Made by a program: the position numbers and the translations under genes. Below, in pieces: positions 1-10,938 of a DNA stretch of 64,000 nucleotides; the first letter of the stretch is position 1; the number at the start of each line of letters is the position of its first letter. The notes beneath the pieces are model-generated. The model did no database searches and was not told the origin of the DNA. It worked only from the letters and a program-made list of their open reading frames with translations. Source of the DNA: Iris pallida (lineage: Eukaryota; Streptophyta; Magnoliopsida; Asparagales; Iridaceae). Where the stretch lies: NCBI GenBank assembly GCA_029216955.1, contig JANAVB010029819.1:38639854-38703853 (forward strand). The letters are read 5' to 3'.

Positions 1-1987
1 CGCAAGAGTTTGACAGCTTCATTAGCATCCTCCGATAATGCAGAAGGAGCAGGCTGTATGTTAGGAGGAGGAACAGCATGGTAAGTTCTACCCCCAGCTT
101 CTGACTGACTGGGTGTGGGTTAAATTTGTACAGGAGATATTTGAGGAGATACTACCCCCAGACCTGCATTGACAGGCACCGATGATGCAATAATCTCAGT
201 ATTTACATCAGGTACGGTCGGTGGTACTGTATGTTGGGCCACTATGATAGAATGTATACTTGTGACCATTTCAGCCATGGTCTTCAGCTTGTCTTCTAGT
301 GCAGCTATTCGTTGTTCTTGATTTACTGAACTAGAAGCATCTGGATCTTTAGTGACAACATAAGCTGTTACCTCTCTAGGTACAGTAGAAGACACTGTAT
401 GTTTTGAACTTTCGCTGTATGCATCATAATCAGAGAAGGAATCATCTCCTGAAATAGAAATAGGGTGATGACCAGAGGGATCTTGGAGAAGATTCCCATG
501 CCCCATTGTGTCTCGACTTCGGGATCGGGTGTGTCAAAATACTCCTTCAGAAGATTCTTGGAGTAAATCTAAGTACCGCTGGCTGGGCCTGCGAGGCTTA
601 CCGTATTTGGAGCACTTTCTACCCCCAGTGTCTCGAGAAGCCATGTTGACGGAAGCATACAACACTTCGTCTTCATCTTCTGATATTGGTTCAGAAGTTG
701 CAAAATTCAGACGATCGAAAACCGATCGTTTTGTTGTCTGGCAACAGCACTTGATGACAACCTTGTGATTACAATAATGTTCAAGTGGTTGAACTGGAGT
801 TGCTGAGATGTTGTCCCGTTTTTGCTTGAGGTGCTCCCGGAGGTCAAAAATAATGACGGGACGAGAAGAAGTCTGAGGGATACGTTCTTTGACCACATTC
901 GGAACATGGTTTCGGTTCTTCAGATGTTTTGTCCCATGAGTATATATAGAAGTACTCACTTCATTAGCATAGGTGTCAGGATTTTTCATCCTGGAAATTC
1001 GCCTCTGATGCAGGTTGATCTTCGGCATTGGCTGCTTGCGTTTCACAAAAGCTGGTCTATTAAGATAAGTCCGTAGATCGGCAAACTCACCCCCAAGGGT
1101 TTCTGTCTGATATACCAGTAATTTTTCCTATTTTGAGCGGGATATCCTGAGAGTTGGGAGATCTTGGAGTTCCGCTACCGGAGTAGGTAGAATACCTCTT
1201 TGATCAGTACATTTTCCTTTAGCAGGGAGAGAAGAGCTCTTGTTTTAGAGAGTTCTTGTACTGATTGGTGCCGAGACACGTTCAGATGGATCATCTACGG
1301 TAAAAATCGGAGAAGACTGAGAATAGACCAAAGGACCTTTTTTCTTGTTTTGTGAAGAAGGGTTAGCTAAAAAGCATTTCCTCTGTTGTCTTCTAAGTCG
1401 TGGAACGAGGAAGTTCGAGAAAAGACCAACGAGCCTTTTTCTTTGTTCTGAGGAGGAGGAGGAACAGTCAACAGACTACCCCCAGTGGATTGTGCTGGAG
1501 CAACAAGGTGCTTGGGAAGAGGAGCAGAGTTTTTCCCTTTGTTGTGAGAAGAAGGGAGATTAGCCAAAGGACTATCCCTATTAGACTTCACTGGAACAGC
1601 TTGCGCAGAGGTTGAAGTAGCAATAGGAGCATTGGCTGATTGCGCTTGGGAAGCTTTGACAGATGGCCTTTTGGCCATAGAAACTGTAGTTTGCGCAGCA
1701 GGAGTCCTGGCTTCAGAATGTTTAAGTTGCACTCTGGTTGCAGGAATAGTGGATTGCATAGGAGGGAAGGAGGTCGCCAACTGCGCTAGGGGAAGAGAAG
1801 TCTTGCACTTTGCAAGAGTAGCAGAGGAAGTGGGTTGTGCTGTGGCAGAAAGAGCAGTATGTTGCGCAAGGGCAGCAGAAACAGCAGGTTGTGCAGATGA
1901 TTGCGCAGAGGACTTTGGAGTCCACATTGAACGAACCTTGCTCTTGGCAGGGGTTGCAGTACGACGAGTAGCCCCAGAGTTGATCAT
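1..1987 (-). pseudogene. Element A: Tat/Ogre-like gag/ORF1 N-terminal region, broken and cut by the window edge
   Basis: This is the start of the internal coding region of a minus-strand Ty3/gypsy element and continues beyond position 1. Reading from 1987 down, it encodes an Ala/Gln/Ser-rich segment (1987-1367) with recurring AQS-type units, then a basic segment (1046-534), then an acidic segment with EDKLK and MAEM motifs (506-120). The last part closely matches the corresponding region of element B (31941-31513), including AQHTVPP and IIASSVPV. The pieces are separated by frame changes, and an in-frame stop lies at about 531-533. A start codon overlapping the primer site, as seen in B, is lost here (ATA instead of ATG). 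The role in a live element would be capsid and accessory N-terminal protein. The family is inferred from similarity to B. The protein is non-functional. Confidence 0.7.
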
Positions 1988-2092
1988 CGTCTCGTAGGCA
2001 GTCTGGTTGACCTTTACAACCAGCGTCTTCTACGTCTTTCTGATAGACGCAACGTCACATTGAGTTGTCACTTCCTCATCGGAGGAGAAAGT

Positions 2093-2111
2093 CGTCCCAG
2101 CAGAGTCGCTA
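2093..2111 (-). other. Element A primer binding site (degenerate, tRNA-Arg type)
   Basis: On the minus strand this reads TAGCGACTCTGCTGGGACG, three bases after the LTR end. It is the same site as B's TGGCGACTCTGCTGGGGACG with one substitution in the leading TGG and one missing G. From memory, a TGGCGACTC-type site complementary to tRNA-Arg is typical of Ogre elements. The substitution at the very 3' pairing end suggests the site is dead. Confidence 0.65.
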
Positions 2112-2342
2112 TTTTGTTTGTAAAAACAAAAGTCTTTTTATTTCACAAACTTTGTAAGAAGATTACAATTGAATTCTAGAAAAGTACAACTATAGGAATT
2201 CGATCTGAAGACGATCGCTTTATCCCTTGGACGATGTGAACTTTGAAGACGATAGCCTCTGAAAAATGCAGCAGCACTTAGACAAGAACTCCTGATCTTT
2301 GATGATAATAATGATTTGATCCCCTTAATGAAGGACTTGAAA

Positions 2343-2354
2343 CTATATTTATAG
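2343..2354 (-). promoter_or_regulatory. TATA box of the A/B LTR, sense direction
   Basis: The minus strand reads CTATAAATATAG, in the same place as CTATAAATAG in B's 5' LTR. Transcription would start about 30 bases lower and run through R/U5 into A's primer site and gag. Confidence 0.55.
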
Positions 2355-3634
2355 AGTTCTAAAAATAACTAATTTATAGTTATTCTGGATTGTGCATGAT
2401 GAACTGCGCTAGCAACAGACTGCACAAACAGTGAACTACACTGGCAGTTACTCGATCGTGGGCCAACTGTATTAGATGCGTGGCACTATTTGATTGAAAT
2501 GTGCATGGTCGTACACAGGCGGTTGCCACGTGGTGAGCAATTGATGGCATGTAAGCCACGTAATAAATGTCAGTTATCTTGATGGATTGTGCCACTTGAA
2601 AAGCACTAGCATCAGACTGTGCTGAGACTCAGGCTTGGTCAAACTGCGCTGAAGTGGAGCTGTCATACTGCGCTGGCTGTACAGCTGCCCTCGAGCGCTG
2701 TGCTGTACAAGAAATGAAAGGACTCCTCGTTTATCGGGCTGTCAGCTGTCAGAAGATCAGATTTTTGTCAGGTAATGATGGCACTGCCACGTCACTAGCG
2801 CGCTTGGGTGTTAGCGCAGTTCAGCTTGCGCGTTTGAATGGTAGCGCAATCTGCCTCCTGCGCAGTCCATTTGAAGAGTGCGCAATTTTATTTCCTCTGT
2901 TTATTTGATAAATGCAACTTGATTTTTAGGACCTACAGATGGTGGAGAGACAGAATTAGGAATCGTATCACAAGGGTGATCTCGTTCCAAGTTCCCCTGG
3001 CGGGTCGTCTTGTCTCCACCAGTTGTATTGACAGCAGCTCATCTTTGGACTGCTGTACTCTGTGGTTCTCCTCTCGTATTTCTGAGAGAGAAGACCAGAG
3101 TTGATTCTATTGTCTGGCTCGTTGCTTCAGGTCGAGACGACAAGGAACTGGCACCAACAAATAAGAAGATCCAAAGATGTAATAGACCTTCATGTTATAT
3201 TTAGAATAAAAATTCGAGATGTAATAGATTTCCATTAAGATTTATCTATGTTTTTAAAGACGGAATAAAGAATGATTTTCTCTTCTTTTATGATCTGATT
3301 TTGATGTGGTGATAATAAAAATAGAATTAAGGAGAAATATGGAGATGACAAGTTGCTAGTGTAAATAAACCAAATTCAGAAGCAGGAAGAATGTGAACTC
3401 TCGTTTATGAAAAGTGAACAGTCACTTCGATTTTTGAGAAAGGACACTGAATGAATGAACAATTACTGTAACTTTCGAGGAAGAGAATAAATGAATGAAC
3501 CATCATGTTGGTTTTTGAAGAAAGGAAAATGAACAAACAGTTATAAGTGAACAAACGGTTATAAGTGAACGAACAGTTGGGTTTCTTTCAAAAAGTTGCA
3601 TCGATTCTCGATGTTGACTGTCTAATTGTTCTGT

Positions 3635-3644
3635 CTATAAATAG
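3635..3644 (+). promoter_or_regulatory. Antisense TATA box inside the LTR, driving the antisense ORF
   Basis: CTATAAATAG lies on the plus strand, opposite to the LTR's own direction, 48 nt upstream of the ATG at 3692. The same decamer is the sense TATA box of B's 5' LTR. The expected start site (about 3670) falls at the LTR/polypurine-tract border, so the LTR edge would supply an outward-facing promoter that transcribes back into the element. Confidence 0.55.
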
Positions 3645-3669
3645 AACAAAACTTTTATAGATATCGTCA

Positions 3670-3684
3670 CTTTCTTTCCTTTTT
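3670..3684 (-). other. Polypurine tract of element B
   Basis: The minus strand reads AAAAAGGAAAGAAAG and is followed at once by TG, the start of the 3' LTR. Its place between the antisense ORF and the LTR fits the plus-strand priming site of a Ty3/gypsy element. Confidence 0.65.
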
Positions 3685-3691
3685 GTGCAAA

Positions 3692-3744
3692 ATGTCTTCC
3701 AAGGATTTGCTCACTTCGAAGATTGAAGGAGAGACCGAGACGCC
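3692..3744 (+). pseudogene. Antisense ORF of element B, 5' piece (continues at 24483)
   Basis: This begins with ATG at 3692 and reads MSSKDLLTSKI, then an acidic Glu/Thr stretch, until it is cut by element D at the ACGCC target duplication. The open frame resumes on the other side of D. With one copy of the duplication removed, the two pieces total 285 nt, exactly 95 codons including the stop, so the ORF was intact when D arrived. The ORF runs opposite to B's gag-pol, lies between integrase and the 3' LTR, and has its own TATA box. Plant Tat-lineage elements are known to carry such antisense ORFs (aORF; gene23 of Grande), of unknown function. I see no domain in it. Confidence 0.6.
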
Positions 3745-4424
3745 TGTCACTTTCCGTTCCCAAAATACGTATTTTTTAATACATTTACTGCTTTAATATA
3801 TTTATTTAATATTTATCATGTATTGTTCTGTAATTAAACCCCTTTAATTTTATGATAATTAATTTCTTGCAATTTTATTTCTGCATTTTGTTTCCTGCTT
3901 TTATACCCTACTTTAGCTATGCTTTGGGTTCGGCTTGGATTGGACTTAGTATGCTGTTTCCTCTTGAACCGAACACAAACCCCCCCACCTACCACCACCC
4001 CTTCCATTTCAAAACCATCCCCTTTCTCTCTCTTCATTAATCTTCTTCTTTCTCATAACTCCTCCCCCACCTACTCAGCCGCCAAGGCAAGTACCAAACT
4101 TGCTTCTTTATGGATCACCATTATTATTGTTCCATCATCTTCCTTACTTGATTTTGAGCCTCTTTAGTACTTAGCATTTCCAATTTCCATGGTTCATTTC
4201 TTGTAGATCTAAGTTTGATGTATTTTCAGATTTTTTAGGTTTTGATCTAGTAAACCTTGTTATCGTTAAGTTTTGATGGTTCCATGTTGTAGAGAATTTC
4301 GTTCTACCCCATTTTGACCTATGGAAGTCCAGTTTTGGGTTTGGAGTGAAGGAATTAGGGAGCTCGGAAGCAATGGCTTTCCATGATTCTCCTTCTCAGA
4401 AGAGTGGAGAAGAAGGGCAATGCT

Positions 4425-4960
4425 TGACCGCATGAGTTTTCATGCGGAAAGTCTTCTTGATCCGCATGAAGTGTTGGCCGCATGAAGTGTTGGCCGCATG
4501 AAGCGTTGGCCGCATGAAGTGTTGGCCGCATGGAGTCCTGGCCACGTGGTATTTTGAATTTATACTCTGGCTATATAAGGACCCGAGTCCTATCTGGCCG
4601 CATAAGTCAACCCTGTCCGCGTAAACTCTGAACTGTTTCGGCCGCATGGAGCTTTGCAGCCGCATGAGATAAATTCTTCTCAGCCGCATAAGGTGCCTGT
4701 TGCTCACAGCTGCATGATCTACATGTCTTCCCAGCCGCATGAGGTCTGTCATCCTCAGCCGCATGGGGCTTGTTTCAACCATTGTCGTCTATGATAATTC
4801 TCAGCCGCATATAGACTTAATCATCCCAGCCGCATGAGCAACATTTTCCCAGCCGCATGAGCAATATTTTCCTAGCCGCATAGGCACATGTTATCCTGGC
4901 CTCATAAATTTAGTTTCCTTAACCGCATGAATCAATAATTTCCCAGCCGCATGGATGCTA
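4425..4960 (+). repeat. CCGCATG-unit array in the D LTR
   Basis: Five exact-period 16-bp units (CCGCATGAAGTGTTGG type) run from 4462 to 4541. About fifteen looser copies of (A/C)AGCCGCATGAG follow at irregular spacing to about 4955. The array straddles the TATA box, so some units are upstream and most fall in the predicted transcript leader. Confidence 0.8.
4571..4580 (+). promoter_or_regulatory. TATA box of the D LTR
   Basis: CTATATAAGG is a strong TATA box on the coding strand. The same decamer occurs in the E2 right LTR at 57703. It predicts a start near 4605 and a leader of about 2 kb before the primer site. Confidence 0.55.
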
Positions 4961-6653
4961 GCCATAATGCCCTTTTGGCTGATTCTTATTTCAATTGACA
5001 TTGATTGACATTGATTGACATTTATTATCATTGATTGATTGACTTGGCATTTATTAACATTAATTATTATCTTGACTTTAATTGTTGCCCTGACATTTAT
5101 TTAACATTAAGTTGACATTAATAAACAAGGACTGTCATTTTAATTTAATAATTGATCATGCGTTCCTAGTTGGAACTAAGAGACTGGTTAGTCGTCTTAT
5201 TGAATTGAATAAATGAGACACGTTCATACTAACTATGAACTATTGCAATCGACTGACTGATCCCGAATATTGACATACAGGCACATGCAGGCTCGATTTA
5301 TTTATTTGTTAATTATTTATTTATTTATTTATTTATTTTCCACTAAAGCAGCATGTGTATTTATGGTCAAGCCATGATTATTCCGTGGTAAGTTTTGATT
5401 GTTGTATTACGCTATGTAAGACCTACAACCTAACCGCACATGTATCGTTGTAGAGTTGTGCATATCGTACCCTGTACGAAAGTACTCATTTGAATGACCA
5501 TGATCCACGGCATGGGACTTCACTCAACGTAGAGACTATTAAGTTAGATAAAATAATGATTGCATGGAGAGAATGGATTCCCGAGTTCTTACATGGCAGC
5601 CCTCTTGGGACTATTAAGTGTCTGACAGGCCGGCTGGTTCCCACAGATACTGCAAATCTGCCATACGGGCAGGGAGCGGTACCTGCTTATATTATTTAAT
5701 TGTACATGGTATATTAACGACGAGCGTCCCGCTGGGACTCGTCTAATTCATGATTGGCGCAATTGATTGACTGGATAGACTAGTCTTGCTTGCACATAGT
5801 AAGAACTGAGGAATCTTTTATTACATAATTCCAGGATAACCTGGAACTTACAGTAGCAAGCCGTAGTAGTTGCATGGCCGTTTAAGCTGATTTGTTTGTG
5901 TACTGTCTCTACTCTGATGACTAACTAAGACGATCGGAATATCAGGACATGACGGGTCAACTTCTATCCTTGTTTGGTTGGGAGGTTGGTTCGAAGTGTC
6001 GTGATGTAATGTGAATCCCAGTAGCCAGCAGAGATCTATTTTACATATTTCCTATTACTGGTTTATTCTTCATATCGTGCTTCCTTGCGGTACTTGCTAT
6101 TAGCGGTCTAACCTCTCTGCTTTTGCATGGCTAGATTTAGAGTCAGTCCCCGAGGATCCAGCTTACTTCTACCTCCAAGATGGTCAATACTAGAGGGATG
6201 ATCGCAGGAGGACTCGAGTGGGTTTCTTACTTCCCCGCTCGTTTTGTTATCTATTTTATACTTTGCCGTTTGGCACCGACATGTTAGTCGGATTGTCTTG
6301 TACCTACTTTTACATAATTATAACTAAGTCAGGCTGCAGCTGATAACAATTGTGCATACTTACTACATCATCTGGCTATATTTTGTAAAGCCAGATATCA
6401 AGAACATTTTGACTGAGCATTTGGGACGCCTTACTGCTTATTCTCATATGTTCTCTATTTCTGTTTCTTGTTCGAATGATTGAGACAATAGATGTGAAGT
6501 GACCATAGGGAGACTTACATGTAGTATGTACCCCCTCGTCTTGTAGACAGCATTGATCGTATTATACGGTATTCATCTACCCGTAATACGTAGCTGGCTG
6601 AGTCATTCCCCCGCTCTCCAGTATTCTGGTTCTGGGGCGTGACAAGGTTTTAG

Positions 6654-6669
6654 TGGTGGCCCATGCAGG
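6654..6669 (+). other. Candidate primer binding site of element D
   Basis: TGGTGGCCCATGCAGG lies nine bases after the LTR end. The identical 16-mer occupies the same place in elements C, E1 and E2. It starts with TGG, as a primer site must, but it is not the common tRNA-iMet site (TGGTATCAGAGC). I cannot name a matching tRNA. Confidence 0.5.
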
Positions 6670-6779
6670 TCTGATTTCAGACTTGTGGGGTATTTTAATA
6701 GGATGTCTCAATCACACATGTTCTCTCTTGATCTCATAATTCGTTGATTCTCAACTCTAGCTTGACATTCTAGTATCCC

Positions 6780-8036
6780 TTGACTTCATTGATTCTTCAT
6801 GTCCGGTCGTTTGATTGTTCTTTTGTCCCTTTTCTTAGGGGCTCCTCGTCCGCACCTGTCAGAGCTGGACAGCAACAACATGGACAGCAACATGGACAAC
6901 ATGACCAGGTTGGTCAGCAACAAGGGCCAGTACTACCTCAAGACACTATCCAGGAAGAAGTGATAGTAGAAGCAGCAGCTGGATCGCAGTAGCCAGAGGT
7001 TCCACCACCACCAACAGTTCTACCTACCCCTACGGAGATGGACACACCGGCCCTTTTGGAGATCATGAGAGGGATGATGGCCACTCAGCAACATCAGATG
7101 TTAGCCCAGTAGCGCATACACGCTCAGTTGCAAGAGCAGAACGTACTACTCAACCAAGGGTTGCAGACAGCTTTGAAAAGAAGGGCAAGGCCAGATTCAG
7201 GAGCATCAACCAAATTTTGCAAGTTCAACCCCCACCATTTCGAGGGCATAGAGGATGCCATCTTAGCAGATGCCTGGCTTAAGGATATTGAGGCTATTCT
7301 GACAGCAGCTAAGGTGCCGACAGAAGAACGTGTGGATCAGGTGAAGTTGCTACTTCAGGATCTCGCACGTGATTGGTGGGAATCAGAGAAAGTAGGTATC
7401 AGACGTCCCGTTGCTTGGGACGATTTTACAGCAAGATTCAAGACAAAGTACTATGGAGTTGTGGCGCAGTTTGAGCTACAACAGAAGTTTATCAACCTCA
7501 AGCAGGCCGGCAAGACGGTAGATGCTTATGCAGCAGAGTTCTGCAGATTTAGTAGGTTTGCCCCAGAGATGGTAGTGACAGAGCGCCAGAGGGCGATAAG
7601 GTTCCAGCAAGGGTTTCATCTTAAGCTCTTGCAATTGATAGAGGGGCACAATTACCAGACTTTTGACGAAGTATTGACGGCAACCCGAAGGCATGAGATA
7701 ACCATTCAGAGGATCACAGCAAGGACTGGAGGTCAGAAGAGATCTCACAGTCAGATTAAAGGAGGAGGGGGAGCAGCGCCCCGAACAGTAGCACCATCCC
7801 TTGGCATTTGCATTCACGATGTGGCAATACGAGGGCCAGCACCACTACCCAGGCAGCAGCAGCAGCAACAGAGGAAGAACCAGCAACCCCCGACGGGCTG
7901 CACTTATTATGGAAAGATAGGGCACACTAGAGATGTATGTCGGGCATTGAACGGGCTGTGTTTGATATGTGGAAATCCAGATCATCGGGTTACCACCTGT
8001 CCCATGAATTCGAGGTCAGGAGGACCAGTGCAATAG
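6780..8036 (+). pseudogene. Element D gag (nonsense-mutated)
   Basis: One continuous frame encodes a Gln-rich N-terminus and then the retrotransposon capsid region (about 7200-7700), with DLARDWWE, FKTKYYG and DAYAAEFCRFSRFAPE motifs typical of Del/Tekay gag. After a Gln/Pro linker come two zinc knuckles: the first (CTYYGKIGHTRDVC) has lost its second Cys, and the second (CLICGNPDHRVTTC) is intact CX2CX4HX4C. In-frame stops are TAG at 6990 and 7110, and TAG at 8034. All follow or replace Gln-type contexts. Gag packages the RNA into virus-like particles; this copy cannot. Confidence 0.85.
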
Positions 8037-9349
8037 TTTCCTGCTCTGCCAGCACCAGGGGCAGGACAGTATCGAGGACCCACAGCGGCAGTGAGACCAT
8101 TGACCCAGCGTCCGTTAATGCCACAGGCTCAGATGTTTCGACAGCAGGGATCGTCGATACAGCAACACCAGCACAGACCACCCCAGCATCATCAAGGCAG
8201 GGGCCAGCAGCAGCACCAGGCTAGGCCACAGCATGGGAACCAGCAAGGAGGTCGAGGGCAGGCATTCACACTGTCCTTGGAAGAGGCATTAGCATCAAGA
8301 GATGTTGTGGCAGGTAACATTCTCGTTGCCTCATATCCCGCAGTAGCATTGTTTGATTCGGGAGCATCACACTCATTTATATCTACATAATTTACGACAC
8401 GACTAGGAATAGAGTTCGAGGCATTGCCAGGAAGGTTTAATATACTCACTGGTAATGGGCTCGTAGGAGTTAGTAGAGTTATTCTAGCATGTAGCGTTGT
8501 AGTTTACGGGCATTCCTTACCCGCCCAGTTGATAGAATTTCCTGTTGGAAATTTTGACGTTATCTTAGGCATGGACTGGCTGAAAGACAGTCATGCGACA
8601 ATAGATTGTCGTAGTGGGAGTGTATCTTTTGATATTCTAGGCATGAAGAGATTCACCTTAGTCAGATCAGAGGCAACTCAGCAAGAGCAGGGAGTAATAA
8701 CAGCAATGGAAGAAGTTCAAATTCCGAAGGTAGTTGAAGAGTTTCTTGATGTATTTCCCGAAGAACTTCCAGGTCTACCACCGGTTAGCGATATTGAGTT
8801 CAGCATAGAATTGACACCTAGAACTAAACCCATATCAGATCGGGTTTACAGAATGGCGGATTCGGAGCAGGCCAAGGTGTATCAGCACATAGAGGAATTG
8901 AAGGAGAAGAACTTCATCCAAGCTAGCATATCACCATGGGCAGCACCAGTGGTACTTGTGGAGAAGAAGGATGGATCATCCAGATTATGCATCGATTACA
9001 GGAAGCTTAACGCGGCAACAGTAAAGAATAAGTACCCACTACCAAGGATCGACGACTTGTTTGATCGGTTGAGCAGGGCTAGAGTTTTCTCCAAGATAGA
9101 TCTTCGTTCAGGGTACCGTTAGGTGAGGGTTCGGAAGGAAGACATTCCCAAGATGGCGTTCAGGTCGAAGTATGGGCATTATGAATTCTTAGTAATGTCG
9201 TTTGGTTTGACCAATGCTCCAGCAATATTCATGAATTTGATGAACCGCATCTTTATGCCTTACTTAGATCAGTTTGTCGTGGTATTTTTCGACGACATTC
9301 TCGTATACTCTGCTAGTGAAGAGGAGCATGAAGACCACCTCAGGAAAGT
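8037..9349 (+). pseudogene. Element D protease and partial reverse transcriptase
   Basis: The frame is the same as gag. Aspartic protease motif [13 protein letters not shown] lies near 8345-8385, followed by a TAA at 8388. The protease continues through VILGMDWL, then the RT begins ([34 protein letters not shown]). A TAG lies at 9120. RT then continues through FGLTNAP to the catalytic FFDDILVYS and stops at 9349, where CACTA-1 is inserted. RNase H, integrase and chromodomain are missing because of a later deletion. The lineage call (Del/Tekay) rests on these motifs and on resemblance to element C. Confidence 0.88.
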
Positions 9350-9369
9350 CACTACAACAAATAGGGCAT

Positions 9370-9642
9370 ACAATAGCAGTTTATCTATAGCGTTCAAGCC
9401 TCCCTGCTATAGAATGTCATCATCAATAGCGTTTATTAGTCTGTGCTATTAAAAGGTCATACAATAGCAGTTTATCTATAGCGTTTGAGTCTCCCTGCTA
9501 TTATAATACCATCATCCATAGCGTTTATTGGACATGCTATTAAAAGTACATACAATAGCAGTTTATCTATAGCGTTTATGCCTCCCCGCTATTAGAAGTG
9601 TCGTTACAATAGCGTTCATTATGCAGTGCTGTTAAAGGTATA
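9370..9642 (+). repeat. CACTA-1 subterminal tandem repeats (91 bp x 3)
   Basis: Three units start at 9370, 9461 and 9552, each with ACAATAGCAGTTTATCTATA. Each unit contains several ATAGCG / GCTATT motifs in both orientations. Such arrays near the ends are where CACTA transposase-type proteins bind. Confidence 0.8.
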
Positions 9643-9687
9643 GTTTTTTTTTCTGAATAAGAGATTCGGTTCATTTGAAAAAAAATT

Positions 9688-9774
9688 GAAGTCCTACTTT
9701 TGATATATTTTTGACATATAACAATGTATAAATTCATTTTGCAGTGAGGAAAAATGTACATATTTGAAAGCAAC

Positions 9775-9838
<64 letters not shown>

Positions 9839-9880
9839 GTCCTACTTTTGATATATTAATTTTTGACATATATATAACAA
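9688..9880 (+). repeat. AT microsatellite flanked by a short direct repeat
   Basis: An (AT)n tract runs about 9777-9833. The sequence GAAGTCCTACTTTTGATATAT occurs both before it (9688) and after it (9836), so a segment was duplicated around the microsatellite. No gene is visible. Confidence 0.75.
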
Positions 9881-9919
9881 AAAAGTGTAGAAACTTATAA
9901 TTTCTTCAATATAATTAAA

Positions 9920-10112
9920 ATATGATTTCTATTTATTCGGTTTAACCAAATAAATCGATCAAATAACCGAATAGTTTATTCGGTTCGGTAATTCGGTTTT
10001 GGTTTTGGTTAATTTTGGTTCGATTTCGGTTTTGGAGTTTTTGAATTTCGGTTTATTTGGTGTTGACTATTTCGTTTCGGTTGAAACCACGAATAAACAG
10101 AAGGCACCCCTA
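9920..10112 (+). repeat. TTCGGTT-rich segment, possible MITE fragment
   Basis: Many TTCGGTT/GGTTTTGG units occur here, ending near GGCACCCCTAC. Plant hAT-type MITEs often look like this at their ends, but I see no second terminus or target duplication. The DNA from 10113 to 10590 is AT-rich with no recognisable gene. Confidence 0.25.
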
Positions 10113-10687
10113 CATAGGTATCCCAGTTCGATTAGGTGTAGCATCATATTGTATATATTTTACATGATTAAAAAAATACTATAACATATTTTGGATGCTA
10201 TATAAGTTACAACGTCGTAATGGGATTAAATCGCTACCGGCAAAAAAAATTCATGAGAAGGAGCTGCAACTCTTCAACTAATCCCACTAACCTTTCAGAA
10301 ATTTTACCTAAAATTCCTCTCCCCTGGTAAATCGAATAAGAAAATTTAGTAATATATATACGAAATATATCTTTGTATATTTATTTAATATATATATTGC
10401 AAATAAATTATAAATAAACTGAAATATTGGTTTGTTTCAGGAACCCTAATTATTTTGTGGCGTTTTTGTGGCGTTTCTATGTACAACTCCTTCAACTAAA
10501 TTTTTGAATTTCTGTGGCGTTTCTTTAGGGCCACGTACAAATTATTTTTGGTGTTATCAAGCTCGATATAAGCAAGTTGTGGGTGTCAACATGATGAAAA
10601 AAGATTGGGTTCATCTTAACAAGTATTGAAATCCTTTTCACTATACTAATGTGTTCACTTAATTAAATCCATCTTTATGTCTTATTT

Positions 10688-10924
10688 ATGTTAAAATTTT
10701 TTTTTTTAAAGAATATGACATTGTATAAGAAATATGTCCGTCAGTTTGTGGATTTTGCCAAGTCAAATGCAAAGAATCCAGACTTTATGTTATGTCCCTG
10801 CATTGATTGTAAGAATTTGTGTCGTGGTAATGAAGATATGATTTTACTTCATTTGCTAAGACGTGGGATGGATATGTCTTATACAACTTGGATTTGGCAT
10901 GGGGAAGAAATTTCAAATTTGGAA
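10688..10924 (+). pseudogene. CACTA-1 transposase-associated domain fragment
   Basis: The frame encodes YKKYVRQFVDFAKSN, CPCIDCKNL, then LHLLRRGMDMSYTTWIWHGEE, the typical pattern of the plant transposase-associated domain at the N-terminus of CACTA (En/Spm) transposases. The Cys pair (CPCxxC) is intact. A short upstream piece at about 10591 reads MMKKDWVHLNK, resembling the usual N-terminus of this domain, and a T-rich tract ending in AAAG just before 10709 could be an old intron end, but the phases do not join cleanly. The catalytic transposase domain is absent. After about 10925 the frame runs into an 85-bp tandem repeat. Confidence 0.75.
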
Positions 10925-10938
10925 CTGCCAGAAAAATT

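Larger units (their letters stand above)
2115..3669 (-). repeat. LTR shared by tandem elements A (as 5' LTR) and B (as 3' LTR)
   Basis: On the minus strand it starts TGACGATATC next to a purine tract (3670-3684) and ends ACAAACA three bases before A's primer site, giving 1555 bp. It aligns with B's 5' LTR (33079-33810 plus 47579-47790): shared blocks include the AGTACAACT and CTTTATCCCTTGGAC stretches, a TATA box, GTCAGGTAATGATGGC and CAACTTGATTTTTAGG. The two copies are clearly diverged. It holds many TGCGC(A/C) motifs and short tandem units around 3530-3580. The left side abuts A's internal region and the right side B's, so one LTR serves both. Confidence 0.75.
3745..6644 (+). repeat. 5' LTR of element D (2900 bp)
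   Basis: It begins TGTCAC and ends GTGACA, a perfect terminal inverted repeat, with ACGCC directly before it. The last 98 bases match 24379-24477 with about one difference. The LTR contains a TATA box at 4571, an array of CCGCATG units around it, and AT-rich stretches of degenerate TTGATTGACA repeats near 4980-5050. The open frames inside it are short and unsupported. Confidence 0.85.

Noticed and set aside
4396..4782. 128-codon minus-strand frame in the D LTR
   Set aside because: It is a translation of the CCGCATG repeat array (repeated CGQHFMR-like units).
7476..7817. Minus-strand 113-codon frame across element D gag
   Set aside because: It is a shadow of the real plus-strand gag frame.
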